A stretch of DNA of 64,000 nucleotides from Lachnoclostridium sp. Marseille-P6806 (GCF_900625025.1 NZ_LR130580.1:62001-126000), one strand, 5' to 3'; counted from the first letter of the stretch, positions 55,556 through 64,000 are shown. The notes: generated from the sequence alone by a model not told the origin. Numbers and translations: made by a program.

Positions 55556-55584
55556 ACTATATCCGAGACGGGTGCAATTTTCAA
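55556..55584 (-). promoter_or_regulatory. Sigma-A promoter for plsX operon
   Basis: Minus strand TTGAAA (55584-55579), 17 bp, TATAGT (55561-55556), about 100 bp upstream of the plsX ATG. FapR-type operator palindromes were not seen. Confidence 0.78.
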
Positions 55585-55634
55585 GTTCCGCCCTGTGACA
55601 CGCCTCCTGCAATCCCGATCGGCGAATTGACAGC

Positions 55635-55662
55635 AAAAAACCGGCAGAGCTTACTCTGCCGG
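55635..55662 (-). terminator. rpmF terminator
   Basis: CCGGCAGAG (55641-55649) and CTCTGCCGG (55654-55662), perfect 9-bp stem with a 4-nt loop; minus strand continues TTTTTTG. Confidence 0.93.
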
Positions 55663-55704
55663 CCTTTATATCACATATTATACTTTCCGGTGCTGTTATC
55701 GGCA

Positions 55705-55887
55705 TCAGTCCTCAACGCTGACAACAACCTTTTTATTGTACGTGCCGCACTTCTTGCAGGCTCTGTGGGGCATCATAAGCTCGCCGCACTTGCTGCACTT
55801 CACAAGAGTCGGAGCGTTCATTTTCCAGTTCGCTCTTCTCTGATCTCTGTGGCCTTTGGACGATTTATTCTTAGGGCAGATGGACAT
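55705..55887 (-). CDS. rpmF: 50S ribosomal protein L32
   Basis: 60 residues. MSICPKNKSSKGHRDQRRAN, then zinc ligands CSKCGEL and CKKCGTY. GGAGG lies six bases before the ATG. It is a single-gene unit here: the YceD/DUF177 gene that usually precedes it is missing from this locus, replaced by gene remnants further upstream. Confidence 0.96.
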   Translation of the reverse strand: MSICPKNKSSKGHRDQRRANWKMNAPTLVKCSKCGELMMPHRACKKCGTYNKKVVVSVED

Positions 55888-55987
55888 TTTTACACCTCCT
55901 TAGCTGTTCCCTCATAAACGGGTTTTATTGCTGTTCCCAATCGGGAAAGCCTCGGTCATAGGGTCATATTACCACACAACGTAAGTA

Positions 55988-56016
55988 ATTATATCGACGG
56001 CATATCTCTTTGTCAA
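55988..56016 (-). promoter_or_regulatory. Consensus sigma-A promoter for rpmF
   Basis: Minus strand TTGACA (56016-56011), 17 bp, TATAAT (55993-55988). The leader of about 95 nt contains a small TTCCC-GATT-GGGAA hairpin. Confidence 0.9.
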
Positions 56017-56053
56017 CGGCGTTCTTTACGTTTTTCCGCCTGCTTTCAAAAAA

Positions 56054-56213
56054 TTACTCAAAAAATATAACCCGCTCTCCGATCTCCTCCGCCGCCTTGA
56101 CTTCCGGCTCTTTGACAATCCCGCCAAAGGGCATCTGTGCAAGGAGCTTCCAGTGATCAGGGATATCAAAACAGCTTTCGGACCGCCTCGTCTATCACGG
56201 GATGGTGATTCAT
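56054..56213 (-). pseudogene. Nitroreductase C-terminal remnant with frameshift
   Basis: Reading the minus strand from 56213 gives MNHHPVIDEAVRKLF and then TGA; one base shifted, the sequence continues DIPDHWKLLAQMPFGGIV, KEPEVKAAEEIGERV, IFFE, stop. Together this is the C-terminus of the nitroreductase family (the HWKLxAQMPFG motif). The break lies at a TTTT run. The FMN-binding N-terminal two thirds are gone. It directly follows, and overlaps by two bases, the pirin remnant, so a deletion joined the two. Confidence 0.75.
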
Positions 56214-56455
56214 ATAAGATCGGCAAAGGCCTCCGCCAGCTCTTCCCTTGTATTCATGACGATCGGGCCATACCATGCAACCGGCTCGTCCAGCCTCCTC
56301 GAGCTGTACAGATGGATGTCATAAAAATCCAGCGGTAAATAACCGCCCTGCCAGCCCTCTTCATCCTGAAAGCTGCCGGAGACAAGGCGGAGCAGACCGC
56401 CCTCCAAAGGAATTTTCCTGATCTCATCCGCAGAAATTTGGATCCGTATTGTCAA
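56210..56455 (-). pseudogene. Pirin-family remnant
   Basis: 81-residue frame. Its end, RRLDEPVAWYGPIVMNTREE, matches the conserved C-terminal motif of pirins (EPVxxyGPFVMNT). The earlier part IPLEGGLLRLVSGSF and LPLDFYDIHL looks like the start of the pirin C-terminal cupin, but the segment between them is much shorter than in pirins and the whole N-terminal metal-binding cupin is absent. Non-functional remnant most likely. Confidence 0.7.
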
Positions 56456-56642
56456 AAGCGTCCAGCATCTGCAAGCGTGCTTTCCGCTTATTTTCCTGCC
56501 TGTCCTGTGATACTCTTAAAAAGCACGGAAGTTCTTTAAAAAGAATAGCCCCTCTGCCGCGGCAGCCGCCGCAGGGATATCCGGCAGAGCAATATCAAGC
56601 GAAGAGATACCAGACAGGGAATTATCAGACGGAGAAACTATC
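56456..56642. other. Gap between the pirin remnant and tmcAL
   Basis: 187 bp with no gene. The part near 56600 is made of near-repeats of AGAGATACCAGACAGGG/ATTATCAGACGGAG, ending in the tmcAL ribosome binding site. No clear promoter. Confidence 0.4.
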
Positions 56643-57911
56643 ATGACAGTATGCGGAATCATCATGGAATGCTCGCCGCTTCATCGCGGCCATGTCCATC
56701 TTCTGGCCGAGGCCCGGAAACGGACCAGAGCGGATTATATCGTTGTCGCCCTCGGCGGCGACTTTATGCAGCGGGGCATCCCTGCCGTGATCGACCGACA
56801 TGTCAGAACGCGTGCCCTGCTGGAATCCGGAGCCGATCTGGTGCTGGAGCTCCCTGTGTATTATGCCTGCGCCGCCGCCGGATATTTTGCCCGCGGCGCG
56901 GTCGCTCTCCTCTCCGCCGCCGGCGTCGTCACAGACCTCGCTTTCGGCTCAGAGAGCGGAGATGAGGCCGCTCTCATCCGGATCGCCGAAATTCTTTCCC
57001 GCGAGACGCCGGAATTCCGCGCGGCGGTTAAAAAAGCTCTTACCGGAGGCGCTTCATGGCCCGCCGCAAGGAGCCTCGCACTCGCGCAGGTCTTCGGCAT
57101 CGAGGCGCCGTTTCTCCCGAACGATCTTCTGGGCGTGGAATATCTCCGGGAGCTGGACGCACAGGGCAGCGCCATCCGTCCCTGCATCATTCCGCGCATT
57201 TCCGCCGCCTCCGCCTCCGCGCTCCGGGCCGCCATGGCAGACAATGCCGGGACTCTTCCCACTTCTTTGCAGGAGGAACTCCCGCCCGCCATGTCCCGGG
57301 AGCTGCGCCGCGCCGCCGGCCGCTGTGCACCTGTTTTTCCGGATGATTTTTCCGCCGCGCTCGGCTGGCTTCTGCAGTCCCTTGATGGAGACGGACGGAA
57401 CGCATCCGGCCTCCGGCTTCCGGAATATATGGACGTCTCCGAACCGCTTGCCGCACGCATCTTGTCACTTCGCGGGGAATATCGGGGCTTCACCGATTTC
57501 TGCTCACGGCTGAAAACAAAGGATATCACCTATACCCGCATCTCCCGGGCGCTTTTCCACATTCTCCTCGGGATGCAGACCCGTTCCATGGAGCATTACC
57601 TGAATGGGGGCGTCATCGGATATCTCCGCGTTCTCGGCTTCCGGCAGGAAGCACAGCCTTTGCTCACGGCCATCGCCTCCCGCTCCCGCGTTCCTCTTAT
57701 CGGAAAGCTTTCCGATGCGGAGGCGGCGCTCCCTCCCCTCTTTCGTTCCATGCTGAACGAGGAGCTCCGCATTGCCCGCCTCTATCAGGCCGTCTGTGCG
57801 CAGAAGTTTGCGGCCTACCCCCACCCGATCCGAAGTGAGCTCGAGCGGCCGATAATTGTGATTCCAGAATCGAAAAATGAGCAGGCAAATCCCGCTCTTC
57901 GTCATTCCTGA
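56643..57911 (+). CDS. tmcAL: tRNA(Met) cytidine acetate ligase TmcAL (YlbM)
   Basis: 422 residues. HxGH nucleotidyltransferase motif His14-Arg-Gly-His17 in [20 protein letters not shown], then [20 protein letters not shown] and [20 protein letters not shown], the family hallmarks. Forms N4-acetylcytidine at the wobble position of elongator tRNA-Met using acetate and ATP. GGAG lies eight bases before ATG. Family members usually read EYNPFHNGH; here ECSPLHRGH. Its 3' end overlaps the convergent DUF815 gene by ten bases. Confidence 0.9.
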   Translation: MTVCGIIMECSPLHRGHVHLLAEARKRTRADYIVVALGGDFMQRGIPAVIDRHVRTRALLESGADLVLELPVYYACAAAGYFARGAVALLSAAGVVTDLAFGSESGDEAALIRIAEILSRETPEFRAAVKKALTGGASWPAARSLALAQVFGIEAPFLPNDLLGVEYLRELDAQGSAIRPCIIPRISAASASALRAAMADNAGTLPTSLQEELPPAMSRELRRAAGRCAPVFPDDFSAALGWLLQSLDGDGRNASGLRLPEYMDVSEPLAARILSLRGEYRGFTDFCSRLKTKDITYTRISRALFHILLGMQTRSMEHYLNGGVIGYLRVLGFRQEAQPLLTAIASRSRVPLIGKLSDAEAALPPLFRSMLNEELRIARLYQAVCAQKFAAYPHPIRSELERPIIVIPESKNEQANPALRHS

Positions 57912-59221
57912 AGCGGCGTCCCGGTTTCCGCTCCCAGAAGATAGTCGATAAACTGACGCGCCGTGCGTCCGGAATATCCGCCGTGATTCAGCTCCCAGCG
58001 CCGCGCCTCGGCCTTAAGCTCCTCCTCAGACAGGCCGATCTCCGGATGCTCCGATGCCAGCACACGGACAATCTCATCATATTCCAACGGCTCCGGCCGG
58101 AAATACCCTATGGAAATGCCGAAGCGATCCGCCAGAGAAAGCTTCTCCTGCACCGTGTCAGAGCGGTGCAGCTCATCCTCGCTCCGGTCCGAACGGTCAG
58201 ACCACGTCTCACGGATCAGATGTCTGCGGTTTGACGTCGCATAAATGAGCACATTGTCAGGCCGCGGCTCCAAGCCCCCCTCGATCACCGCTTTCAGATA
58301 TTTGTAGTCCGTCTCAAACTCTTCAAAGGACAGGTCGTCCATATAGATGATAAAACGATAGTTCCGGTTCTTGACCTCCGAGATAATTTTTGAAAGAAAG
58401 CAGAACTGATGCTTGTATATTTCGATCATCCGGAGCCCCTGATTATAATATCGATTCAATATTGCCTTGACGCTGGTCGATTTTCCAGTTCCTGCGTCAC
58501 CGTAGAGGAGCACATTGTTTGCCTTTCGTCCCGCAACAAAGGCCTCGGTATTGCGAATCAGCTTTTCTTTCTGCAGCTCATAGCCTACCAGATCCTCCAG
58601 CCTGACATCACTGGTCGCCGTGATCGGCAGGAGAAGCTCCGGCTCTTCCTCCGAGACGCGAAAGGCCTTGTTAAGCCCCAGTCTGCCTACGCCAAAGTCC
58701 CGGTAAAAACTCGTCACCGCAAGATACATCTCCTCCACGCTATCCGCCTCCTCAATGCGACGGCTGAAATAGCGGACCTTTTCACTCACGCTCCGGTTGA
58801 ACACCCTCTCTTTTTTCAGCACTGCCCGATAATTCTGAATGACTGAGAAGCAGCGGATGCCCAGCTCCTTTTCCATCTGTGAAAAATCATACGAAAAAAG
58901 CTGCTTAAACAGCATCAGATCATTTTCTGCAAAAGCACGCACGGATCCCTCGCCGATCTCCGCCTTTTCGGCAACCAGCGTAAACGGCGTTTCCGTCATC
59001 GCCAGAAGAAAGGCCAGATAATTGTGCCAGAGATTATCGTCGAAGCCGTAGCGGGTGGCAATATCCAGAAGACGGTTGATTTGTTCCAGAATTTCCGCCG
59101 TCAGCGCCTCTCTTTCATATTCTCCGCCTTGAAAGCGGCGGCAGATATCCGCAAGGCAGAACAGCACGCTGTCCTCCGGAATGGAACGGTAAATTACCAG
59201 CTTTGAAGTCAGACGGTACAT
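57902..59221 (-). CDS. DUF815 AAA-type ATPase
   Basis: 439 residues. A helical N-terminal half of about 200 residues is followed by [20 protein letters not shown] and the Walker [15 protein letters not shown] (near 238-251), Walker [12 protein letters not shown], and sensor-like [16 protein letters not shown]815 proteins are widespread AAA ATPases of unknown role. GGAGGGG precedes ATG 59221. The promoter at 59294-59321 is flanked by an inverted repeat. Confidence 0.88.
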   Translation of the reverse strand: MYRLTSKLVIYRSIPEDSVLFCLADICRRFQGGEYEREALTAEILEQINRLLDIATRYGFDDNLWHNYLAFLLAMTETPFTLVAEKAEIGEGSVRAFAENDLMLFKQLFSYDFSQMEKELGIRCFSVIQNYRAVLKKERVFNRSVSEKVRYFSRRIEEADSVEEMYLAVTSFYRDFGVGRLGLNKAFRVSEEEPELLLPITATSDVRLEDLVGYELQKEKLIRNTEAFVAGRKANNVLLYGDAGTGKSTSVKAILNRYYNQGLRMIEIYKHQFCFLSKIISEVKNRNYRFIIYMDDLSFEEFETDYKYLKAVIEGGLEPRPDNVLIYATSNRRHLIRETWSDRSDRSEDELHRSDTVQEKLSLADRFGISIGYFRPEPLEYDEIVRVLASEHPEIGLSEEELKAEARRWELNHGGYSGRTARQFIDYLLGAETGTPLQE

Positions 59222-59278
59222 GGAAGCTTCCCCTCCTCTGTGGATCCCGCGGCCAATGGAAGCAGGGCACGCGCTCTT

Positions 59279-59321
59279 TCAGAAGTAAGTAGGATTATAG
59301 CACTTCTGACGCAGCGTTCAA
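59279..59321 (-). promoter_or_regulatory. DUF815 promoter with inverted repeat around the -10
   Basis: Minus strand TTGAAC (59321-59316), 16 bp, TGC-TATAAT (-10 at 59299-59294). Perfect inverted repeat arms TCAGAAGT (59279-59286) and ACTTCTGA (59302-59309), 15 bp apart, enclose the -10 and the start site, as an operator would. Confidence 0.75.
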
Positions 59322-59331
59322 GACATTCTCC

Positions 59332-59386
59332 GGCTCTGCCGGTCGCTGTTGACGGCCGGTCGCTGTTCCGGCCAGTCCGCAGAGCC
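59332..59386. repeat. Nested inverted and direct repeat upstream of the DUF815 promoter
   Basis: Outer arms GGCTCTGC (59332-59339) / GCAGAGCC (59379-59386), inner arms GGCCGG (59354-59359) / CCGGCC (59368-59373), and a direct repeat GGTCGCTGTT at 59341 and 59358. No T run follows on the minus strand, so it is a weak terminator candidate for the coiled-coil gene or a protein-binding site. Confidence 0.6.
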
Positions 59387-59401
59387 TGCGTTTTGCAAAG
59401 T

Positions 59402-61522
59402 TTATTCCCCTCCGGCAGACGCCGCTTTCCCATCCTCTTCGCACTCTGCTTCTGATTCGCCTTTTGTGAGGCTTTCTTTTTGGCTTTCTTTCAGAGCGTT
59501 TTCTGCAGGTACCTTGGTCTCGGAGCCGTTTTTCTGATCAGGACTGTTTTCTTCCGGAGAGGGACTGTCTTCCGCAAGGCCCGGGATTTCCCCGGCAGAC
59601 AGATCGGCAGATGGACCGGCCGACGGTACAGCCTTTCCCGGATCACTCTCTTCCGAAACGGAGCTGCTGCCCGGTACGGCGCCCGCGGATAAGCCGCTTT
59701 CCGCCGCGGCATCTGCTGCCGGGTTCTCCGCCGCAGCAGCTTTCTCCATCCCGCTCTCTTTCGCCGCCGGGGTCGCCCGCGCCGGTATGGCCTCCCGTTC
59801 TACGGCGCTTCCCGGCTCCGAACCCCAGAATATCTCAGCCTTGATAATCTGACCGTCAAGACAGCCGCAGGCGGGCGCGTATCCCAGCGGCTCCGAGGTT
59901 GAGATCCCGCAGATAATATCGTAGTTCCTCTCAGTATCCATGCCCTGAAAATGCTGAAATAAAGTATGCCGGCAGGTGATGCTCCCCGTCTGCACCGTGC
60001 CGTCATCATAGAGCTTTTTCCATTGTCTCCGACAGACGGAATAGGACGGATTGCCGTTCTCATCATGCACAGTGGTGCTGTTCTCGCAGCCGTACAGATA
60101 CATCGTGTAGTACCGGTAACAGCCTGCGCTGTGCACATGATAATACGGCGACGTAAAGCAGCCGCCCGCCGTCTCGGTATATTCCCTGTCGCCTGTCGGC
60201 CTGCCGCTTTCGTCCACATGATAATGACGTGTATAGTGTATCGAAGAGGCCGGAATATCACCGACGGTTATCGTCTGCGGAAGATCATTCACCGCCTTTG
60301 AAAACTCTGAAAATGTGACCTCCCGACTGGCATCCTTGCCGAATGTTTTCTGAACATCGACCCCCTTGGTGAGCAGCGCGTTTGCCAGTAATTCCTTTCC
60401 GCTACTCACAGATGTAAAAGACCGGTCGATCCTCTCTCCGAGCGCGCCGAGCTGTGTCCGCAGTTCCCCGTAATCGCTCCCGTTCAGCACTGTATAGTCC
60501 GCAAAGAGCTGACGGATGCTGTTCTGCACGTTCTCTGAAATCTGCGCCGCCTGCTCTGTTTCTTTTCCCGCCATTTCCCGAAGCAGCTCTGCAAGAGAAT
60601 CCAGACGCAGTCTCGCAGCCCGGTGATTTTCCTCCTCTGACGCAGAGAGTGCATCCAGCTTTCCTCCCACCGCCTCCTGCGCGTGACTGAGCGTATCGTG
60701 CCGCTCCCTTGCCTCCTCTGCAAGCTCCTGAATCCGCGTATTCAGAACCCCCGTGACCGCCTCCCGGTTCTCATCCATCAGATCGGTAAGCTGCCGGTAA
60801 TCGGTGTCGATCAGCGTATGAAGAGAGCTCTGCGCTTCCCTGAGAAGTCCTGCCATTTCACGATGCCGTTCATCCTCCCGGCTGCCGTATCGCTCAATGA
60901 GACGCGAAAAGCTGTCGTCCAGTTCCCCGATCCGCCTGTCCAGAGAGCTGTGATCTTCCATCAGTGCCTCATAGCGTTTTTCCAGCGTTTCTTTCAGCCG
61001 TTTTGTTTCTTCCCCGATCTGCTCTGTCTGCGTATTCAGCGTATCGGTATGCGTCGCCTCCGACGTCCTGATCTCTTCAAGAAGCTGCAGAGTGTCGCTC
61101 CGGCTCTTCTCGCTTTCCCGCAGAATTTCCTCCATTCTGCTGCGCAGTTCCTCCACGGATTCCCGGAGCTGCTTTCCCTCCTCTGTCCCGGAGATATCCT
61201 TCCTCTCCAGCCGCTCCGCATAACCGCTCAGCTTATCCTGAATATCTCCCAGCGTCTGATCAATCGCACGGTAGTGCTCCTGCGAGGCGCTCGCAAAACT
61301 GTTCGTCCTTTCAAGAATCGCCGCGTTCTCATTGATGGTTTTGTCCAGCGCATCAAGACTCTCCCGGCTTCCTCCCTGCCGGCTCATGACGCGGGCCGTG
61401 AAAAAAATGATAATGGCCAGCATGATGAGCACCGCCGCCATCAGCAGAATATAGGACTTTTTGCCCGCCTCCGCCTCTCCCTCTCCGTCATACGGTTCCC
61501 CGTATCTGTAATCCTCCGCCAT
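59402..61522 (-). CDS. Large membrane-anchored coiled-coil protein with tail-fibre-like and Cys/His-rich segments
   Basis: 706 residues, unknown function. Short cytoplasmic N-terminus, one membrane segment (about 23-43), then about 320 residues of coiled coil (heptads, Glu/Arg/Leu-rich). Near 370-410, SSGKELLANALLTKGVDV and FSEFSKAVNDLPQTI resemble a motif common in phage-tail and surface fibre proteins (SGKxxxAxAxxxKGV). About 430-560 is rich in Cys, His and Tyr (GGCFTSPYYHVHSAGCYRYY; SVCRRQWKKLY; SITCRHTLFQHFQG; ACGCLDG). The last 135 residues are an Ala/Ser/Glu/Pro-rich tail with no sorting signal. GGAGG precedes ATG 61522. An exported surface fibre or sensor is inference. Confidence 0.7.
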   Translation of the reverse strand: MAEDYRYGEPYDGEGEAEAGKKSYILLMAAVLIMLAIIIFFTARVMSRQGGSRESLDALDKTINENAAILERTNSFASASQEHYRAIDQTLGDIQDKLSGYAERLERKDISGTEEGKQLRESVEELRSRMEEILRESEKSRSDTLQLLEEIRTSEATHTDTLNTQTEQIGEETKRLKETLEKRYEALMEDHSSLDRRIGELDDSFSRLIERYGSREDERHREMAGLLREAQSSLHTLIDTDYRQLTDLMDENREAVTGVLNTRIQELAEEARERHDTLSHAQEAVGGKLDALSASEEENHRAARLRLDSLAELLREMAGKETEQAAQISENVQNSIRQLFADYTVLNGSDYGELRTQLGALGERIDRSFTSVSSGKELLANALLTKGVDVQKTFGKDASREVTFSEFSKAVNDLPQTITVGDIPASSIHYTRHYHVDESGRPTGDREYTETAGGCFTSPYYHVHSAGCYRYYTMYLYGCENSTTVHDENGNPSYSVCRRQWKKLYDDGTVQTGSITCRHTLFQHFQGMDTERNYDIICGISTSEPLGYAPACGCLDGQIIKAEIFWGSEPGSAVEREAIPARATPAAKESGMEKAAAAENPAADAAAESGLSAGAVPGSSSVSEESDPGKAVPSAGPSADLSAGEIPGLAEDSPSPEENSPDQKNGSETKVPAENALKESQKESLTKGESEAECEEDGKAASAGGE

Positions 61523-61669
61523 AGTTCCTCCGTTCTGACCTCTGTGCGTCTGTCTGCGCGAAATGCGCGGAAATGTTAAAAGCAGAAATAAAAGATATGA
61601 AGAAATAAAAGAAATCCAGATCTCCGGCAGTGCGGCAGCTTCCGGACGCGCCGCCTGCGGTGTGGTCCT

Positions 61670-61698
61670 ATTATAGGCAGTCAGCCCGCTCTGTTCAA
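61670..61698 (-). promoter_or_regulatory. Sigma-A promoter for the coiled-coil protein
   Basis: Minus strand TTGAAC (61698-61693), 17 bp, TATAAT (61675-61670). The leader of about 140 nt contains a purine/pyrimidine-biased stretch (61570-61610). Confidence 0.8.
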
Positions 61699-61736
61699 GA
61701 CAGCCGCCGGAGCCCTGTTCGTCATTTTTCTGACAC

Positions 61737-61773
61737 AAAAAAAGCACAGAAACGCGTTGTCCCGTTTCTATGC
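61737..61773 (-). terminator. Terminator after the DUF6056-type gene
   Basis: GCACAGAAACG (61744-61754) pairs with CGTTTCTATGC (61763-61773), one mismatch; minus strand continues with seven T. Confidence 0.88.
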
Positions 61774-61855
61774 ACTGACCCGTACTTATATTTTTGTTGA
61801 CTATTTTACAGATTCAAAAATTTTTACAATGCCTTTCTTTCTCTCCATCGCCGCC

Positions 61856-63415
61856 TCAGGAAACCGGCGTCATACCCTCCTCGTAGTATTCGACACTTTC
61901 TTTCTGATAAAAAAGTTTTGTTCCCCTGATCCAGTCCTCCGCTTCCTCCGGGTACAGGAGAGCCGGATCAACATTAAGATGATACACCTGCACATTGGCC
62001 GCGTCAGATTCAAGAATCGCAGTATTCACGGCCATCTGATAGCCATAGTACTGACAAGTCTGATGCTTCAGACCATAAAGCGCGGAATCCGTGAGATAGA
62101 CCGTCGGATTCTGAGAAAGGGCTGCACGGCACATCCAGAAAGAAACTCCCAGTCCCACCGCGAGAACAGTGCCCTGCACGGCCTTTCCGGAAAGCATATC
62201 AAGCCCTCTTCCGGCATGAACCGACAGCCAGCCGATCCCATAGAAAAGATTGCACAGAATGAGCAGCAGATATAAAAAGATCATTACATTGTCAAGCCTT
62301 TTTATATGCACTCCGGCACCGGAGGTATAGATGGCCGGCGCATTATACGCACAGAACAGACAAAAGCTGGTGAACGCCGCCAGCAGAGGCAGCGGGTAGC
62401 GGAATGAGGCGAAAAAATCATCCGGCCTCCTGCGTTTTCTTTCCCTGAACACATGCAGAAGCACCAGCGACGATATCACAATAAACGCCAGTACATACCC
62501 GTTAAACCACAGGCCGAGATTCTTCCATCCCTGAACAAACGAGTAACGAACCGTGTCAAGAACCGTCTCTCCCTCGTTCCGCATGACGTCTTTTCTCACC
62601 GCATTTCCGGGCGCTCCGAAGTTGACGGCAGCTCCGACAAAAAAGGAGAGCGCAGCCGGCGCCATGCGCATAAGCGCGGCAAGCACCTCCCTCCTCCGCT
62701 CTCCCTTTACATAAACTGCGGCATAAAACAGCGCCAGCGCAATAAAGAGAAGCAGCGTCAGCACTCCATTGAATACAGAAAGATTATTACCGCCCGCCGC
62801 AAGAAACCCGAGCAGGCATATCCCGATTTGTTTCAGCCGGGCGGATGCCCCTTTTCTCTGTTTTTCACGCACCGCGTCCACAAATACATCTCTGATCACA
62901 AGGGCCAGATACAGAATCCACAGCGCATGCATGAATGTGTAATGAACGGCGGAATTGTACCATGTATAAGTCTCAGACTGACTCTGCACGGTCTGAAGAG
63001 ACGCGATCGCAGTAATCGCATACAGCGCCAGAGCAGCCGCCCTTTCCGCCCGAAAAAGCCTGACAAAAACACTGTCAAACAGCACATAATACGAAATAAG
63101 AATACTGCCCAGCATAAAGACGCCGGTGAGATGATACAGCCTGATTCCCCACACCGCCGGCTGCAACGCCATCAAAAAACAGGATGTATAGGTTCCCTGC
63201 CACGACCGGTAGGTTTCCGCCATGGTCCGGAATGCCTGTGCGATTGCCGGGAACGGACTGCCGCTTTCCAGAAAGACCGCCCGCACCTCGGCGGAATAGG
63301 AAAAGTCGTCCGCCCAAGGGTACGCAAAGCGGGAAGCGTAAATAACAGGAATAAGCGACACCGCCAGCACGATCAGCAGAATCATGCTAAATACCGAAAG
63401 AAAGCTGCGCTTCAT
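61856..63415 (-). CDS. Polytopic membrane protein, DUF6056/glycosyltransferase-like
   Basis: 519 residues with about ten membrane segments. After the first segment comes ASRFAYPWADDFSYSAEVRA, a large extracytoplasmic-loop motif with paired Asp, seen in GT-C-like and DUF6056 proteins; later TYTWYNSAVHYTFMHALWIL and FFVGAAVNFGAPGNAVRKDV. C-terminal soluble domain about 430-519. Probably transfers or handles a sugar on a lipid carrier in cell-envelope polymer synthesis, but the substrate is unknown. ATG 63415 follows AGGAG; a TATAAT lies at 63529-63534. Confidence 0.7.
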   Translation of the reverse strand: MKRSFLSVFSMILLIVLAVSLIPVIYASRFAYPWADDFSYSAEVRAVFLESGSPFPAIAQAFRTMAETYRSWQGTYTSCFLMALQPAVWGIRLYHLTGVFMLGSILISYYVLFDSVFVRLFRAERAAALALYAITAIASLQTVQSQSETYTWYNSAVHYTFMHALWILYLALVIRDVFVDAVREKQRKGASARLKQIGICLLGFLAAGGNNLSVFNGVLTLLLFIALALFYAAVYVKGERRREVLAALMRMAPAALSFFVGAAVNFGAPGNAVRKDVMRNEGETVLDTVRYSFVQGWKNLGLWFNGYVLAFIVISSLVLLHVFRERKRRRPDDFFASFRYPLPLLAAFTSFCLFCAYNAPAIYTSGAGVHIKRLDNVMIFLYLLLILCNLFYGIGWLSVHAGRGLDMLSGKAVQGTVLAVGLGVSFWMCRAALSQNPTVYLTDSALYGLKHQTCQYYGYQMAVNTAILESDAANVQVYHLNVDPALLYPEEAEDWIRGTKLFYQKESVEYYEEGMTPVS

Positions 63416-63588
63416 ATGAATACTCCTGACAATTTCATGCCACATTCCGTACTGCGGGTTCCGTGCTGTGATAAAAATATTATTCCAACATAAAATAACA
63501 ATCAAGCGGTGCGCTGCTGTTCATGCTTATTATATCGCAAAAACAGGGCACCGGAGCGGCCGGTTCTGCCGCTCTTCCGTTGTCTTAC

Positions 63589-63906
63589 TTACGCAGTCTT
63601 TAAGAAAATGCGGAGAATGGGCGCAGCCCGGACCCGCGCCATACCCTCCCGGTCTTTCCAGAGCCGTTCCTTTGCCTTTTTATCCGCCGTCTCCCGGCCT
63701 GTCTCCTCAAAATAGCGTTCAACGATTTTCAGCGCCGTATCATACGCCGCCTGCTCGTTGTCCGCGCCGTAATCATTCACGACCCGGGGACGCAGCGTCT
63801 CCATCGCGTCCGCCAGAACCACCGGCTGATCGCCCGCATTCACATTCGCATCCATCACGCCATAAGAAAGCTCTGCCAGCTCCGCGAATGCCCGGTCAAG
63901 CGGCAT
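63589..63906 (-). CDS. Unidentified ORF, possibly the frameshifted C-terminus of the upstream gene
   Basis: 105 residues, MPLDRAFAELAELSYGVMDA onward, helical and acidic in the first half, basic at the end (KKAKERLWKDREGMARVRAA). No ribosome binding site precedes ATG 63906. The frame is open for five more codons upstream (DQKNG) before a stop. The adjacent ORF ends 11 bases inside it in another frame. Either two overlapping genes or one gene broken by a one-base indel near 63915-63925. No family recognised. Confidence 0.5.
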   Translation of the reverse strand: MPLDRAFAELAELSYGVMDANVNAGDQPVVLADAMETLRPRVVNDYGADNEQAAYDTALKIVERYFEETGRETADKKAKERLWKDREGMARVRAAPILRIFLKTA

Positions 63907-64000
63907 ACCGTTTTTCTGGTCTATCCTTCAGCGCCTCGGACCCCTCATCGAGAATCGGAACAGAGGTGTCGAACGACGTCTGCATATCCGCGTCCGGGGT
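63896..64000 (-). CDS. C-terminal end of an unidentified gene (runs off the window)
   Basis: 34 residues before the stop: TPDADMQTSFDTSVPILDEG, then SEALKDRPEKRYAA. The reading frame is open to the right edge. Its last residues overlap the start of the next ORF in a different frame. Too short to identify. Confidence 0.45.
   Translation of the reverse strand, partial: TPDADMQTSFDTSVPILDEGSEALKDRPEKRYAA

Noticed and set aside
59402-61522. Prophage tail gene
   Set aside because: A tail-fibre-like motif is present, but the protein has an N-terminal membrane anchor and its own promoter, and no other phage genes are near.

Overview
The window is a gene-dense, GC-rich stretch of a Firmicutes chromosome. 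The best fit is an anaerobic member of the Lachnospiraceae (class Clostridia). Support comes from the glgC-glgD pair, a GerW-type sporulation protein, the rpmB-asp23-fakA and ylxM-ffh-rpsP-khpA-rimM-trmD-rplS-lepB-rbgA-rnhB orders, the plsX-acpP-rnc-smc-ftsY cluster, a 400-residue PRPP synthetase, and AGGAGG-type ribosome binding sites. Most genes are on the minus strand.

Layout. 1-6.4 kb: start of citrate synthase, a BMP-like protein overlapping a metallophosphoesterase gene, a CarD-like regulator and the glycogen genes glgD/glgC. 6.4-7.7 kb: a pyrimidine-rich stretch, a truncated TnpB and a tRNA-Thr with a consensus promoter and terminator. 7.7-13.7 kb: rho, a PurF-like protein lacking the N-terminal cysteine, VanW and a UPF0371 protein behind 87-bp hairpin-rich tandem repeats. 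13.8-26.4 kb: fakA, asp23, rpmB, gerW, DUF2953, a class B PBP with an FtsW/RodA partner, a U32 protein, zapA, ruvBA and a TPR protein. 26.4-32.4 kb: the branched-chain amino acid genes ilvB, two AHAS small subunits, ilvC, leuC and leuD. 32.6-39.1 kb: a lipoprotein, tyrS, gpsA, plsY, der and prs. 39.1-46.1 kb: the ribosome/SRP cluster including an RNase HII-YraN fusion. 46.2-55.9 kb: a GH25-like membrane protein, ilvA, ftsY, smc, rnc, acpP, plsX and rpmF. 56-64 kb: remnants of a nitroreductase and a pirin, tmcAL, an AAA protein (DUF815), a large membrane-anchored coiled-coil protein, a DUF6056-type membrane protein and a broken or overlapping gene pair at the edge.

Most of the window is housekeeping. 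The main unexplained items are: (i) a family of mosaic intergenic repeats at about 0.63, 5.2, 26.9 and 49.6 kb that share an AUGC-UUCG-GCAU hairpin, show compensatory changes in a second hairpin, and lie just upstream of genes; (ii) an unexported BMP/ParB-like protein coupled to a phosphoesterase; (iii) the Cys-less PurF paralog; (iv) the TnpB N-terminal fragment; (v) palindromes inside the rpmB and DUF815 promoters; and (vi) the coiled-coil protein that combines a tail-fibre-like motif with a Cys/His-rich segment. No complete mobile element, CRISPR array, rRNA or defence island was seen. No single clearly new multi-gene system can be claimed from the sequence alone.
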